Origin: Sipunculus nudus
Taxonomy: Eukaryota; Annelida; Sipuncula; Golfingiida; Sipunculidae
Reading direction: 5' to 3'
Assembly: GCA_026874595.1 (NCBI GenBank)
Contig: CM049307.1
Coordinates: 20,875,079 to 20,939,078, forward strand
DNA length: 64,000 nucleotides
In this document: in pieces, positions 11,469 through 24,829 of the stretch
Layout of the letters: each line of letters opens with the position of its first letter
Position numbering within the stretch: position 1 is the stretch's first letter
Program-made: the position numbers and the translations under genes
The notes under the pieces: model-generated
Database searches by the model: none
The model's input: the letters and a program-made list of their open reading frames with translations, nothing else
Told to the model about the DNA's origin: nothing

Positions 11469-13376
11469 CTGCAATTAAACAGGCCAGTTATAGGACAGCA
11501 GAAAAATACAGATACATCACACTATAATGATTTTGTAATTATATGGGTAGGTTTTGAAGAAAAATCTTCAGGCTTCCAATGTCTCACTTCCAAGTGTTTC
11601 TGTTGTTCAGCCTAATAATATATATTTTTATGCATGATATTTTAAATATATATACACAGTTTAAAGGATTTACTCATGGGAAAAATGAATAAATTCAAGA
11701 TACAGTCACATGTCATAATCCTTACAATGGCAATAATTTGTAAAAGTATTAAAATATATGATATTTAAGTAATTACAAAAAAAATTAAAGATTACTTCTA
11801 AATTAAAAGGATTCAATCACATAATCCTTGCAATGACAATAATTTGTAAAAGTAAAAAAATATATGATATCTAAGTAAATACCAAAAAAAAAAATAAAAA
11901 ATGATTACTTCTAAAGGAAAATGCAAGACTCATAGAAGTAAAATGCAAGACTCGGCATAACTCTTTGGCATTTAAATCCAAGCTTACCAAAAATATATAT
12001 ATTAACTGCCTTCATTTTTGTTCAGATCCTGAGATCAGTCAGCTCCTTTGGTATTTTATGATGCAGATAATTTACGAGGGTATTATTGGGTACTTTCAGG
12101 ATCTTAAGGCAAGCATGCCATCTCTGGCTAGCCACCTTCCGGAGTGGTGGAATCTGTGTTTCCTTATTTATTAAGAAAATGGATCCTCGTAAATATTGCA
12201 CTAATGTCAGATAGGACACAGAAAAGAACCTGATAATTGTTTTTCGGCAGTAATTCAGTAAAAAAATTGACAGGTGGGATCTGTATTGTTGATACACCTA
12301 AATCAAAAACAGGAAGACTGTCAAGTAATTACAGCAATACTAAGGATACAAAGTGTTTACCATGCCAACATGATGCTGTAAGATGACACTTCCTGAGAGT
12401 GAGACATTATATATGATCCAATAAGAATGGTACAGATACAGTAATTGTTGCTGATTTATATACAGTATAAATTGGTAAGACCATAGGATTAATAGATTTA
12501 GTAGATTGTAAATGAAGTGTTATTACACAAGTAAGTCATCTCCCAGTAACCAGTAATGACATCAGGACCCTGTGAAAAAGTTACACATGTAGACACAGTT
12601 ATGACTTTTACTCATGATACAGAAAATACACTGAAAAATATTTCATATTGTCATATCATATTGTCTCCAAAGATTTTTAGTGAAGCACATAAATATTTAT
12701 CTCCATTGGACAGCCACAACATCCCCGGCCATTGATGAAGGTAACTTCTTACAGGACACCTGTATCTAACAATTCTATTTATTCAGCCATGCTTTGATAT
12801 ACAGACAAATAATCTCTAAATATCCCCCAGAATTTTCACATTTTGATATTATATTTTATTAAGGGTCAAAGCATTTGTAAAGCATGCTGAAAATTGTTTC
12901 ATGACTCGAACGGTCTGAACATAATTGCATTCTGAATCAGGTACCCTTTGACCCAAGCTTTATCTGAGAAAAAAAATTAAACAAAACAGACAAGAATGTT
13001 TCGTATTTGTGTGTTCCTGTGTATAAAAAAAAAGAAATTTCTTTTATGAACCTGCACTTCATCAGGAATGTTATTTTCTTGCAAGTATATGTAAATTTAA
13101 AAAGCAGGAACAATCATACTCTAGTATAAAGTTAATATTGAACATATTTTAATATTTTGATTTGGAATTCAGTTTGCATACAAAATAAGAAATTTTAAAT
13201 AATTATCTGACAGTTTCATCTTAAACCAGAACTTTTATTAATGAAAGCTACTCAAGAGCATTAAATTTAAATTCCAAAGATTTTTCTTAAATATTGTACA
13301 TGAAGTCTTGCTGCCTGCTTGTAAAGGTTTGTAATAGTAATAAGATGATTGTTGAATACAGTATCAACTGCTGTAC
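11469..13376 (-). other. Intron 2 of the peptide precursor gene
   Basis: A 1.9-kb GT...AG intron on the minus strand. Near 11680-11900 a short AT-rich block beginning CACAT(G/A)-TCATAATCCTT is imperfectly duplicated. Overlapping frames at 11965-12174 (+) and 12022-12297 (-) have no recognisable product. Confidence 0.6.
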
Positions 13377-13445
13377 CTTCCATGTTCCTGGCCCCCTGGT
13401 GGGCTGTGTCTCTCTTAGCATCATGTGGTCTTCCACACACCAGCA
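13377..13445 (-). CDS. Peptide precursor exon 2: end of signal peptide and Lys-Arg site
   Basis: This 69-base exon is bounded by a pyrimidine-rich acceptor ending TTTGCAG and a GTACAG donor. In the frame left by exon 1 it completes Val19, then reads LVCGRPHDAKR and DTAHQGARNME, and leaves one base for Asp42. It supplies the end of the hydrophobic segment, the probable cleavage point after Cys22-Gly23, and the dibasic Lys29-Arg30, a typical prohormone convertase site. Both ends are phase 1. The same frame stays open into flanking intron on either side, so the limits rest on the splice sites and on the fit to exons 1 and 3. Confidence 0.75.
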
Positions 13446-13698
13446 CTGCAAATACAGGCAACAGGAACCTCAAAAATAGAAATTCTGTGCAAGAGATTTA
13501 AAAATATACCGTAAGTCTTCTTAGGTACATTTTGGGGTGGGATAGGGTGATCAGCTTCTGCCATCTGTGTGTGCACAAACTTCTTGTACATTACAAAGTG
13601 TTACTCAAATCAACGTTTATTTTCCATCACGGTGAAGTATTTAGTCCTCTTGGCCATATGTCTAGTTACTACAAATATATAAGAATCCCTCACTGCCG

Positions 13699-13699
13699 T

Positions 13700-13739
<40 letters not shown>

Positions 13740-13803
13740 TTTCTATCTCTTTCTTTCTCTCTTTCTCTCTCTCTCTCTCTCACTTGCTCACTCACTCACT
13801 CTT
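13699..13803. repeat. (CTTT)n microsatellite grading into (CT)n and (CTCA)n
   Basis: About ten perfect CTTT units are followed by mixed TTTC/TCTC, then CT, then ACTC units. The opposing frames of Ser/Phe and Arg/Lys/Glu repeats over it are artefacts of the repeat. Confidence 0.95.
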
Positions 13804-14099
13804 AAATAGACTTTCATCATTAGCTCATTGGCTCATATTTGATACTTTTCTCAAGCAGAAAACAGAATAAAACATTAAAAAGCATGCTGTGAGCAAGGAA
13901 CAGTAAAATTAAAATAACCCAGCATGGTGTTTCTAAATATGATTTCTTGTATGTTTTCAATCCATTAGTCACTGTGCGGAGATCTATAATGAGAAACACA
14001 GGGTAAGTTTGTATGTATAGGAGACAGCAGGTATACGGTGGGAGTACTGTGGTTATTACAGGAAAGCCAGCCAGGGGAGTCCACAGAAGCTGCACCCAG

Positions 14100-16325
14100 A
14101 CACACACAGGTAACCCTTATCCCCACAGCTTAAGTAGACATTGGCTGATCCCCCTGACACTCCATCATGAAATCAGCTTCAGCAGCTTCAGTAATCAGCT
14201 AATTGGAATTCTTCTGTCAATAACTAGCCTTTAAAGAGCCTTGGTTACTGATACATTATCACTACTGTTAATTGACAGTCTGCTTTTCATTTAACGAAAC
14301 AGCTCATTTTCATGCTGCTACTGTTACTGTTGATAAACTAAGTAATTTGTAAAATGTTTGTCAGTATAACAATGATGTGCAGTATACACAGTCAGTCAAA
14401 TGTGTCCATTCAAATGATGCAATTAATTTTAGGTCAAACAGGAATGCAACATGATAGGATAATGAATATTGAGAAAAATCACCTTAAATACACTTGGCCA
14501 TCATGTGACTAGGATTTGGTCATAATATTGCGCCCAAGGGGGAATCCAATGCGCTAGATTGCAGTATTTATCTGCGTGTAAAAGCAATGCAGATTCTAGG
14601 CGGGCCAAGTGCAGTGTGGCCTAACTTGACAGGGTAGCGCGCTCTACATGGTCACTTGGTCCGGCACGGTGTGAACGCAAGTTAAAATGTAGCCCGCTCA
14701 ACATTTTTGCTGGACCGGTCTAGCGCACGCCACATTTTTCTAGTGTAAATAGGGCTTATATTAGAAAATTATTCAGTGTGAATTAAACATTATTTGCACA
14801 GATAATAACAATTCACATGTTTTACACATTTTATTTATCAGTGATGGTAAAAATAACCAAATCTTCGTCAGTGATGTTGTAACAAGGGTCCATTCATCCA
14901 GATCAGCCAATACAATTCCAGGTAGAGCGAATCTCTTAATGGGACATCGGAAGATGAATGAAAAAGCCCTCTTACTCCCATTCCTATAGACACTGTCTGT
15001 TTTATTACATGCTGTGCTGTGAGATCACTCATTTAAGCAAGTCTCGTATGGCTGGTCAGCTTGAAAACTGAGATATCAAATATATTTCAGAGTGCAGTTA
15101 CTTAAATGTATCATTAAAAAAAATATGCCAGAAAGTGTTACAGTATCCTAGAACTGTGTACAAATAAAATGGATGGAAATCTAATTCAAATATATTTGGG
15201 GACTTTTATTTCTACTCATTTCCTGTACAGGAATTGTGCAGCCATCATTGTACTAAGTATCTCATGTGTGTGGTCAAACCTTTACAGTTACCATAGACCA
15301 TACTGTTTCTTCTTTGTTTCATTATTTATCAACCAGATGTGAAAGGTATGACATATTTTATTTTCTTTCATTGCAATTATAACATCACTTTACAGAACAC
15401 TAAAAATTCTGGTCTATTCTCATAATAGTTCTAGTTATGGGAGTCTTCTGGTAGTGTAAGGTAAATCTGTAAAACATTCATATGAGGTATGAAACCTCAA
15501 CAAAACTCCTGTAGCAAATCTCATTTTGACCACAGTAAGAGAAAGGTGAACTGATGCTTTTTTTTGTAAATAAAATCATCTATCGCAGCATTTCATGAGC
15601 ATTACTATAAATAAGGCCTTATTTTGCCATTGCCAGCCAAGTTTAGATAAAACTGCTAATATTTCATTATTATTACTATAAAAATAGCTAAAAAAAATCA
15701 ATCGTTTATTATTTAAAATACCTGAACAAATGTTCAGATTTAAAATTTTTTTTCTTGTTGCTGAAAAGACAGTGTAAAACAGTAAGAAAATGTTTGCTTA
15801 TGAAACCACCAGGATAAACTATACCCGATATTTAATCACACACTTAGTAATCAAGCTAAATGTAAAACTGATGCAATATCTCACACAAAATATAGATAAT
15901 CTGATAAAATAAAATGGATACTTTGTAACATCCTTAAATGAATAGGCTTTCAGGTCAGCCGACATTAAGCAAGCCAAGTCAAGCCACGAAACTTGTCTTA
16001 CTACTAAAGCCAGCTGTCTTTTTGTCCAAGCCAGCCGCATTTGTGTGGCCAGCTCAACTACGGGCTCTAGTTACATTTGCACAAACAAGAAATGATCATG
16101 TCTGGTTACCAAACAGCCATGGTGAGTTGATTGAGATGATGAATGTATAGCCAGTTCTGTTATTTTCCTTTTGATTCAGGGCTCATATTCTTGATATTCT
16201 AGTGACTTGTGTGTCGCTGTGTGTTAAGGGACCAGGATAGTTTACTTTTTGCTGGTTAATTACCATAGCTCTACTTTTCTACTGGATTTGAACAAGTACC
16301 ATTATATTCTGTGTGGTAAAATTAC
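14100..16325. other. Gene-free intronic stretch with a GC-rich island
   Basis: Mostly AT-rich. A CpG- and GC-rich island at about 14530-14755 (GCGCTAGA, GCGGGCC, GTAGCGCGC, CCGGCACGG) stands out and may be a mobile-element remnant. I found no matching ends. A smaller patch at 15950-16080 contains repeated CAAGCCAG/AAGCCAGC words. No coding exon is seen. Confidence 0.45.
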
Positions 16326-16860
16326 TATAGTCCATTTCACCACCTGCTGTCCACCTGTTTTTTGTAGATGATTTACTTAAAAGTTTATATTTTTCAACAA
16401 TTTCCAAGAAAAAAACGTATGGAAGAGACAACCTAATATGGCAATTAAGAATCTTACAATAAATCCCTTTGTTTATGTTTCACAACATTTTAGTCTCTTC
16501 ACCATGATCTTGCAGATATGTGTCCCTCCATAAGTAGCCATATTTGTTTTAGCTGGTTATATTTTTTAGAGTGTAAACATGAGATCATCCAATCAGAAGC
16601 TGTCAGTTGAGGCTGTTTTTGCATGTGACCAATGACCTTGACTGCCATAAGTGAGTCTGATACGTTGTAAAATGTAGACTGATTTCTGATATTTTCAAAT
16701 AATTCTGTGTCTAAAATAAGATGTTAGGTAGGTATTTATTTACCTTGTTGAAAATAAGGTCCTTTAATCCTCTACACTACAATTGATTCCCTTGAAATGT
16801 AACTATTAAAATTTTCATAGCAAAAAAACAGGTGGACATGAGGGGCTGAAATGGACTATA
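16326..16860. mobile_element. TIR element (MITE) with ~38-bp terminal inverted repeats
   Basis: The left end TATAGTCCATTTCACC...GTCCACCTGTTTTTT (16326-16364) is the reverse complement, with about five mismatches, of the right end AAAAAAACAGGTGGAC...GAAATGGACTATA (16822-16860). The inverted ends are bordered by TA, suggesting a TA target site as in Tc1/mariner-type MITEs. The 535-bp element has no coding frame. Confidence 0.75.
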
Positions 16861-17056
16861 AACTTATTGTTAATTTAATATGTTACCTGCTAATCAAGTG
16901 TGGTGGAGGTCATATATTCATCTATTTCTCTCTGTTTCATTATGCATAAGATCATTATGATTCCAAGAAAACAGTTATAGATGATGAAAAGTTATGTGTA
17001 GAATGTTTTTCTGCTTTTTCCCCATCTCATTTGCCTTACATTGCAGATCAGTTTTT

Positions 17057-19684
17057 AGCTCAGCTGACTATAAGTCATCTGAGCTATAGTCGTGGTCCAT
17101 TGTCCGTCGTCCGTCCGTCTGTCCGTCCGTCCGTCCGTCCGTCCGTCCGTAGATGTGGCACGTTTTGAAACCGTAAGACCTAGGAATCCAAAATTCGGCA
17201 TAATGTTAGATGTCCCCAAGATCTCCTACCAAGCCGAAAACTGGGTCTTTGCAACTTCGTTCCTTTGAGAAATTAAGGAAAAACCTCAATTTTTTATTAA
17301 AAACCTATTTTCACACTTTAGGACTGCCTAATATCAAAACCACTCATCTGTTTTTCCTCATATTTACCATAAATATTCCTCTATATAGTTCCTATGTACA
17401 TGCCAGAAATTATGTCTGTATTATTAAATTTAAAAAAGTTCTGGGCCCAAACATAATGCATTTTGAAAAAAATAAGGAAAGATATTTGATCACTTAACAC
17501 AAAAAATGTTAAAGCTGTGGACCTTTTTTCCAGTAATATAACTTTAATTAATCAAAATTAAATTGTATACCCAAAATTAGATGAAAATCTTTTAAATTTT
17601 TTAAAATATTAATAAAAATAAAAAATTGGTACCTTAAATTTTGCCCAACTTTGACCATGGCACATTTTTTTCCTGTAAGTACTGTGGATTTAATTTTCAC
17701 AGCATGTTTTTGTCAGCATTTCAACTGTTAACACCAAAAATTTGAAACCAGTTGATCAAAAACTGTAGATTTTAATCAAGTTTTCAAGCACCTTGTAACA
17801 TATTGTTTACATCAAGCTAGTGTTATGCAGTTTGCAAAAGCTCAGCTCCCCAGCTTCAGCTCTAAGTTCCTTAAATTCAGCATACAGTTAGATGTCTCCA
17901 AAATCCCCTACCATGCCAAGAATTTGGTCACTAGGACTTAATACATTCGAGATATTAATGAAAAACTTCATTTTTCCATTAAAAACCCATTGTTACACTT
18001 CAAGACTGCCTAATATCAAAACCACTGATCTGACTTTAATCATAAACAATATACATATTTTTCATTCTCTATGCACATCCCAGAATGATGTCAGTATTGC
18101 GTAATTATTTTAAGTTATGGGCCCAAACATAATGCACTTTGTAAAAAATCAAGAAATATATTTACTCCCTTAACAAGGGCATTGCTAGAGATTTTTTTGT
18201 CAGGGATGTAACATTATTTAATCAAGATTCAATTGAATACCCAAAATTAGTTCTGAATTTTTCAAATTTTATAAGTTATTAGTATAAATATAAAATTAGT
18301 ACCTTAAATTTTGCCCAACTGTGACCATGGCACGTTTGTTTCCCGTGAGCACTGTTGATATAATTTTCATATCATGCACACATAAGGATTTCAGCTTTTT
18401 AGTACAGAAAGCTGAAAGATATTGGCCAAAAATTGTAGCTTTTATTAATGTTTTTTATGAGACCCTGTCAGACTTGGGCTCTCTCCAGCCCCTCTTGAGT
18501 CACCTGTATGTTGACCTTGTTGACCTTTCATCAAATTATGCACGCTTGAGGCGAGGCATACAGGAATCCAGGCAGCTTATGGCCAGCCACAGTTGATCCA
18601 GGTGTCCAACCCAACTCATCTAGTAGTTTTAACCAACAACATAACAATAAACAACAAATTAATAAATTTTTATTGGTTTTTAATAACAAATTAAAGAAAA
18701 ATAGAAAAGGAATTTGTTAGTTTATAATAACAGGAAATTAACTTGCAGTTACTGATGATATAAGAATCTTGTATTGATGGGTAGAATGTCACATATTCCA
18801 AATAACACCATGAAGTCACATATGGCATTTTTCAGTTCAATTTTAATGATAAAGAAGTAAATCATATTATTCATTACTAATGATTAGGGATCATATGAAG
18901 GAAATTAATGATAGACAAAGATGCAGTTGATAATATTAATCTAGATTCCTACTGTGTCTAGTGTGTACATTGATGTGAAATTAGTCCAAAATGAATTTTT
19001 TACAGTTATTTTTTAATATAAATAAAAGCCATAAAACCAGGTACTTATGATCATTATTTAAATGTGTGAATTTTGTATATTCTGGATTCTCAACATCATT
19101 GTTTGGTGAAAATTGAATAAATACCAGACATGGTGCGAATACTTTGTAATTGTATTTAAATAAGAATATGATTATGTACTCCATTATAAAATTTCTTGCA
19201 TAAAGAATGGGAATTCAGGTAAAAATGAAAGTATATGAATACTGGTGCAAATACTTTCAAAATGTATTCATGAATGCATTCATGAATATATTCTTTAATA
19301 TTATTTTAATAATCGTATCAATTATATTTCATTTTAAAAAATCATATGATTCTCTTATTATTTTTAATAAAAATTATATTTGGGACAATATTTGTAATTT
19401 TTTTTAATAAATAGTTAAACTCTTATATTATATGTTCTGCTTATAAGTTATATGGCTAAGTCAAAATCTGTGTGACAATAGTACTCCAATTGTTAATAAA
19501 ATAAATGAAATCAATCCTCTTCCCTGTCTCTAAAGGTACTATCAAAATCATACATAAGCTAAACAACAACAACTAATAATACAGCTTATATTTATTACCA
19601 CACAAAACCAGCATGTGCCTTATTTCTAAATAATATTTTTTTATCATATATAACAGCTGAGCGTCGTGACCCATAGGTCCCTTG
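17057..19684 (+). mobile_element. AGCTCAGCTGAC element, copy 2 (complete-looking)
   Basis: Same structure as copy 1: intact hairpin at 17057-17085, a long GTCC/GTCCGTCC run at about 17100-17150, a duplicated internal module (from about 17203 and 17880), and an end in CAGCTGAGCGTCGTGACCCA. The terminal palindrome has one change (GACCCATAGGTC). Homology to copy 1 runs over about 2.6 kb with small indels, including the ATTCATGAATGCATTCATGA stretch. There is no transposase frame. Confidence 0.7.
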
Positions 19685-21339
19685 TTATGACTTGTAAGGT
19701 TCAACCAAAAAACTACCTTATGGTTTTCTATGGACATGGTACAAATTACGATTCTGTAAGAATATTATACTGTATTTATTTCAAGCTTGTATTGTTTAAT
19801 GTCCTCAAAGACGCATGATCAAACAATTATTTTATGACAGCTGCAGCATTCTGTAGTCCTGGCTTACATGATGAATTATATCTAATGACAAAGATAAACT
19901 AAAAAAAAAAAGATCAATAATTAAGGAATCAAGGTGTCTTTGTTATCTTGATGTTTAATATCTATAATGTATTGTTGTAAATTTACTAATGACAGTGAGA
20001 AAGATTAAAACAGTGATTAACCTTTTTCTATCTCATTACATATAGCTTTATCCTACCGCAAATGCTTTAATTAACATATGATTAACTTAATAATAGCGAG
20101 GGACTGTTGTCATCCTTGTCTCAGTAATGGATGATGAAGAAATACTAAATATATATGTATACTGTTATCCACAAATGTGATTAAATTTACCATTAATTGT
20201 GATATAAGCAGTAAATGATGCATGTGATCGCTTGTTTGAGAGTTCCTTGACTCCTTTAATGTGACAGTTAAGGGTTTGAAAAACCTGACTTCATTATATC
20301 ATTGAGTCCTGCAATGCTTTGAAGAGATAATTTTGAATCCTCTTTTAAAGACATAAGATTATTTTGAAACCCCATAAAAGGCATATATCATTTAAAGGTC
20401 ATACTCTATATCAGTTAATGCTGTATTATTAACTAACTTGAAGTAAACCCATAATCTGACATACGACTTTTCACATCTTGGTTTTAGTGTGTATGCAAAA
20501 TGGTGGCTCCAGTGAGCTATAAAAAAATACAAATATCTCCACCTATGGATAGTTGTAGATAACAATATTACATAGATGTAAGTATGGTATCATCAACTTG
20601 AATCCTCCAAACTGAATCAATCAGGATGTGCACAGCTTATCTGCAAAATTCAAATTTTATACATGTGTAAGTTAGACAGTATTTACAGTACAAATATTTG
20701 TTGGTGTAATACCCTAAAATATTATTTTATACAATAATTTGGTAACATAAATCTTGGATTAGTCAAATGACTTTAAGACAGGAAAAGTCATATATTTAGA
20801 ATTAAACAGAATGTGAGTGTAGTAATTGAGTCATGGATTGAGAATTAAACAGAATTTGAGAGAATCAATTTAAAACTAACTGCAACATAAAAAGCATTCA
20901 CTGTAGTCATTGTTCAACATTTTTTAATCAGTGGATATTCAGTACATGGAACTCGCTTGTTTAGAATTTAGTTATTATTAAGTTAAAAATTATAAAGCCA
21001 AAAATTCCTCAACCAATGATTTATTGTTGCCAAGCTCTACTTAACAATAAAGTATTTCCTGTAATTTTCCTGAGGAACAGCAGGAAATGTTTGCCAAAAA
21101 CACTCATTGTGTCCCAATCAGAGGAAACACCATCACACAAAGCAGATACTGATGAAAATCTGTGCTTCATTATAGAACAGTTAATCAAAACAGATGCCAC
21201 AATTCCTTCAGAGTCTCACTTCAGAGCTCATGATACAGTTGAGGCATAATTAATAAACAATCTACTGTATGGCATTTATGTTAACTATTTATTTCATACC
21301 TAAAAAAAAGTTAAAAGTTTTAGGTTTTAAGTCCCCTTC
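19685..21339. other. Gene-free intronic stretch
   Basis: AT-rich. The frame at 21016-21249 (+) ends in a hydrophilic Ser/Thr/Glu-rich tail but has no recognisable domain and no firm splice context. Confidence 0.45.
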
Positions 21340-21612
21340 CCAATAACTGGCTCAGAAGACTTTACAATTAACTTCCCAGTGGTAGCTCCCTTAGGATGCT
21401 ACAGAGCCCACACACAGTTTTGAGGTCACTAGGGCCTGCAGTATGCAGATGATTTTACCCGGTACCCATTTGTAGTGCTTGGTAGACATAAGCACACTTG
21501 TGGTTTAGACCTTGCTTAAGGGTCTTAGCGAAGAAGTGAGAGGCTACGGGATTCCAACCCATGACCACAAGTCCTGCACCTTTGCCATTACACCACCAAG
21601 CTCCACAACTAA
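21340..21612 (-). repeat. SINE-like element with tRNA-related head
   Basis: On the minus strand the sequence begins GGAGCTTGGTGGTGTAATGG (A box) and reaches GGTTGGAATCCC (B box), followed by a SINE-type body. Both pol III boxes are nearly intact. It is not a working tRNA because the stems do not close. Confidence 0.65.
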
Positions 21613-23295
21613 AGAAGCAATTAAAGGGAAAAGTGTGTTTAAACATCTGTATTAAAATTTACTGTGGGAGAGTACACTAAAGTGCTGTCTAAAATTTAGA
21701 ACTCCACTCTGGACAATCCTCAGAAATGCACATTTTTTGCCTTGAAGTGTCAATAATAATGGCAGATGTGTCCTGTTGGGGTTCATTTTCTTATAAATTA
21801 TGAGCAATTTTTCACTATGAGGGAAATTTTGTGAAGGGTCTATCACAGTACCATCTATCAGAAATGACTTAATCAACATGGGACTAAGCCCAGTGATCTT
21901 GGAATTTGTAGGTGATATTAGCCCATGATCAATGAAAATGTAATTGAAGAACAAGAATATCCAGGACATAATGACCATACTATATTGAATTATTGCCATA
22001 AACCATACCATTTCCTTGAAAATGGCCAGTGATTAAAGTCAAAGAACAACCCTGGACTGCAGGGCACATGAAAGTCATCAGACACCATTCTGCCAATGGA
22101 TGTTCATACTTGAACATCTACTTCCTAGCAAGCCTCAAAACTAAATACCCTCATCCAGTTTCTATAATTATTGTTCTCAAATGTTAACTTCAAAATCAAA
22201 TTTCATCTCAACTGGACAAAAAGTTTCTCTTAATATTGCACTAACTCATGCTTACCAAACAATACTTATTCAGTTAAGTAATTTTTACAAGAACTTTCAT
22301 GTACATGCAGTTTGCCTTGAAACAAAAAAAATCTAACATATCTTAATGGCCAGTATCAAGTCTTTTCACTTTAGGTATACAAATGCCATTGATGTCTTTA
22401 TAGGAGAACCACTGAATTGTTGGGGTGGATGTTTTTTCCCCAAAATCCTGAAACAGCACAGTGACTGGTATCCTTTTGGTACAGTTTGGCACAGAAAGTT
22501 ACTGTGAACAGTTCACTGGGATTAATTGACTGTTGATGAAATTGCCAAGTAAACAGATGGCTCTGTATATTGTAAGATCATACTGTAACTATAAATGATC
22601 ATATCAAAGAATTGCAGAATTAGTCCTAACATTGTAAATATTTATTCACCATTATGCACAAAGATTCCAGTACAATCCTTGAAAAAGTCACCATTTTGCA
22701 GTATCAAATGTGTCCAAATAAGATAAGCTAGCAGTAATTAGGAATTTTATTGGGGATGGTTCTATTATTATTTGCTCAATTCTTTCCTTTGAATTACAGA
22801 TCAACTAAAGAAATTTTGATATTGGATTAATACTCTTGCATAAGCCATAGTGGCATCATTAACTGATGATATGATGAGATTTATTTGATGATAAAGTGTG
22901 ATAGGTTTGAGGTTAAAATTTAGGATCCATACAATTATCCTGGATTATTTACTTTACACTAAAGATTATTGGTTATTTTTCACCAGGGTTATCATTTTAT
23001 GTTTAAAGTTGCTAATGAATGTCAAAACTTCAGAATAATTGTTGAGTTTTAAAATGTAATCTCACTATAGTGGTGAAAGATTAGGCATCATTTTCTTTTG
23101 CCAGCATGTCTAGATTTGAATTTTATCAGTCAAAGAATTAAAAAATTGTGTATAATTAATTTTGCAATCAAATCAGAATTGGCTTTGATAATCAGAATCA
23201 GTATTGCTTTCCAAGTCAGCAAAATGCATAATCTATTTATAGTTATTTTTTCAAATGTCAGTGGAGCCTCATGCCATCATTACTAATATTACTGG
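21613..23295. other. Gene-free intronic stretch
   Basis: AT-rich. A 119-codon minus frame at 21652-22011 has no recognisable domain and is treated as chance or old repeat. Confidence 0.45.
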
Positions 23296-23388
23296 TTATA
23301 TAATATAATATAATATAATATAATATAATATAATATAATATAATATAATATAATATAATATAATATAATATAATATAATATAATATAT
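23296..23388. repeat. (TAATA)n pentanucleotide microsatellite
   Basis: About 18 nearly perfect TAATA units in a row. Confidence 0.95.
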
Positions 23389-24829
23389 CCATATTTCATT
23401 TAAATGTATTGAAGTATGTGTACTGGCCTGTATTCTTGTTGAAACTACAGAAATTTGATAAGATGTTAGACCTGACTGATTGATAGAAATAAACATTGAT
23501 AATACATGGTTGTCCAACTTTTTCACTGATGTTTAAAGGACACAATTTCTCAGTAAGTATATATACAGTAAAGTCCTTTCTCGCAACCATCAAATTAGCA
23601 TGACAGCTGTCTTGCTTTTCCATCTGAGCTAATTATACCTTTTGTTTAATGCATAACTGAGCCATCCCAAGAAATATACATATACAGCCAGACTTTTTGT
23701 GCCTCGGGTAAACTGTGTAGGTGTTTACTGACTACAAGAATGTTGATGAAACATGGCAATTTGGAAAATTAAAATAATAATTAGTCAACTGTACTCAGTG
23801 GTTTAAGTATACAAAGCTCGAGTAAAAGAGAACACTGGTCCTTGAGATTTTATATTTCTATATAATTCTGTTTGCATCTAAGTATAGCTCTATACTCAGG
23901 TGTCTTGGTCCAGAAGATAGTAAAAACATCATTCACATGATTGAAAAGAGTGAAGCAGTTCTGCAGAAGGTTTTATGTAAAAAAAAAATATTTCATGGTC
24001 TGTTTTACATCTTTAGGTTTTGAACTGCAGGGTAAATTTCTGTCTGATGTTTCTTACGACTAATGTTCCCAGCTATAGTGACATTTGGAGATCACCAGGA
24101 AGGTCTCGCGCTGTTTTAGCCTTCCTCTATCGATGGTCATCCTGCTGCTCTCTCAAAGGGAAGGAAAATGTCATAATGCAGAATGGACATAAATAGAGTG
24201 ATCCAAGAAGGGAAGGTTTCACGGGATAAACATGTGTCATAACCAAGGTTTATAAGGCATCAAAGGCTCTATACTTCCTTAAATGTAATAATTCATCTAA
24301 TGCAAGTTTGATACATGAGAAATAGAGTTCTTTTCATAATCAACTCAATTTGTGCATCTGCTTGTCTTTGTAACAGGTGTTTTGTCTCAGGTTGTGATTT
24401 AAGACATGCTGTACTTTACCAGTTGTTACTAAATGTGTTATTGTATGGCCTGCTAATTACATGGAGTAAGGCATCTTGTCTTGTATTACAAATTTTGTCA
24501 TTTTGTAAATTTGAGATGAAGAGTTATCTCAAGACTTAATTTTGGATTATGATGTTTTGTATTATTGATGAGGCCTTTCAGTAAATTTAAATGATTAAGA
24601 TAACATTTCATTATGGATAAAGTTTTGTTGTGTACAGTTGGATACCAGTATCTTGCATATTTTAGGGGGATGCCAGAGCAATATGCTTTATGCAATGTTA
24701 AAGCAGGCTAGCTATTCACCTGCCTTATTTTAAGAATTGATGTGATATCAGGCTAAATCTGAATACTTATCAAAGAACTGTATTTAAATCCCTTCCAAGA
24801 AAATACCCCTGTGAAGCAAGTATAAGCTT

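Noticed and set aside
11965-12297. Overlapping frames on both strands in intron 2
   Set aside because: They shadow each other and neither joins in phase with exons 2 and 3.
13267-13473. 68-codon minus frame taken as one unspliced small protein
   Set aside because: It starts at TTG, and its first residues come from the intron acceptor tract; the splice model explains the coding part better.
13610-13870. Opposing frames rich in Ser/Phe and Arg/Glu/Lys
   Set aside because: They are translations of the CTTT/CT microsatellite.
17100-17155. CRISPR-like or short regular repeat at the GTCCGTCC run
   Set aside because: It is a simple 4-base microsatellite inside the mobile element, with no spacers.
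21016-21249. 77-codon plus frame with a hydrophilic tail
   Set aside because: Tail composition is protein-like, but there is no good acceptor in the right phase, no partner exon and no known family.
21652-22011. 119-codon minus frame next to a SINE-like element
   Set aside because: No recognisable domain or splice context; more likely an old repeat or chance.
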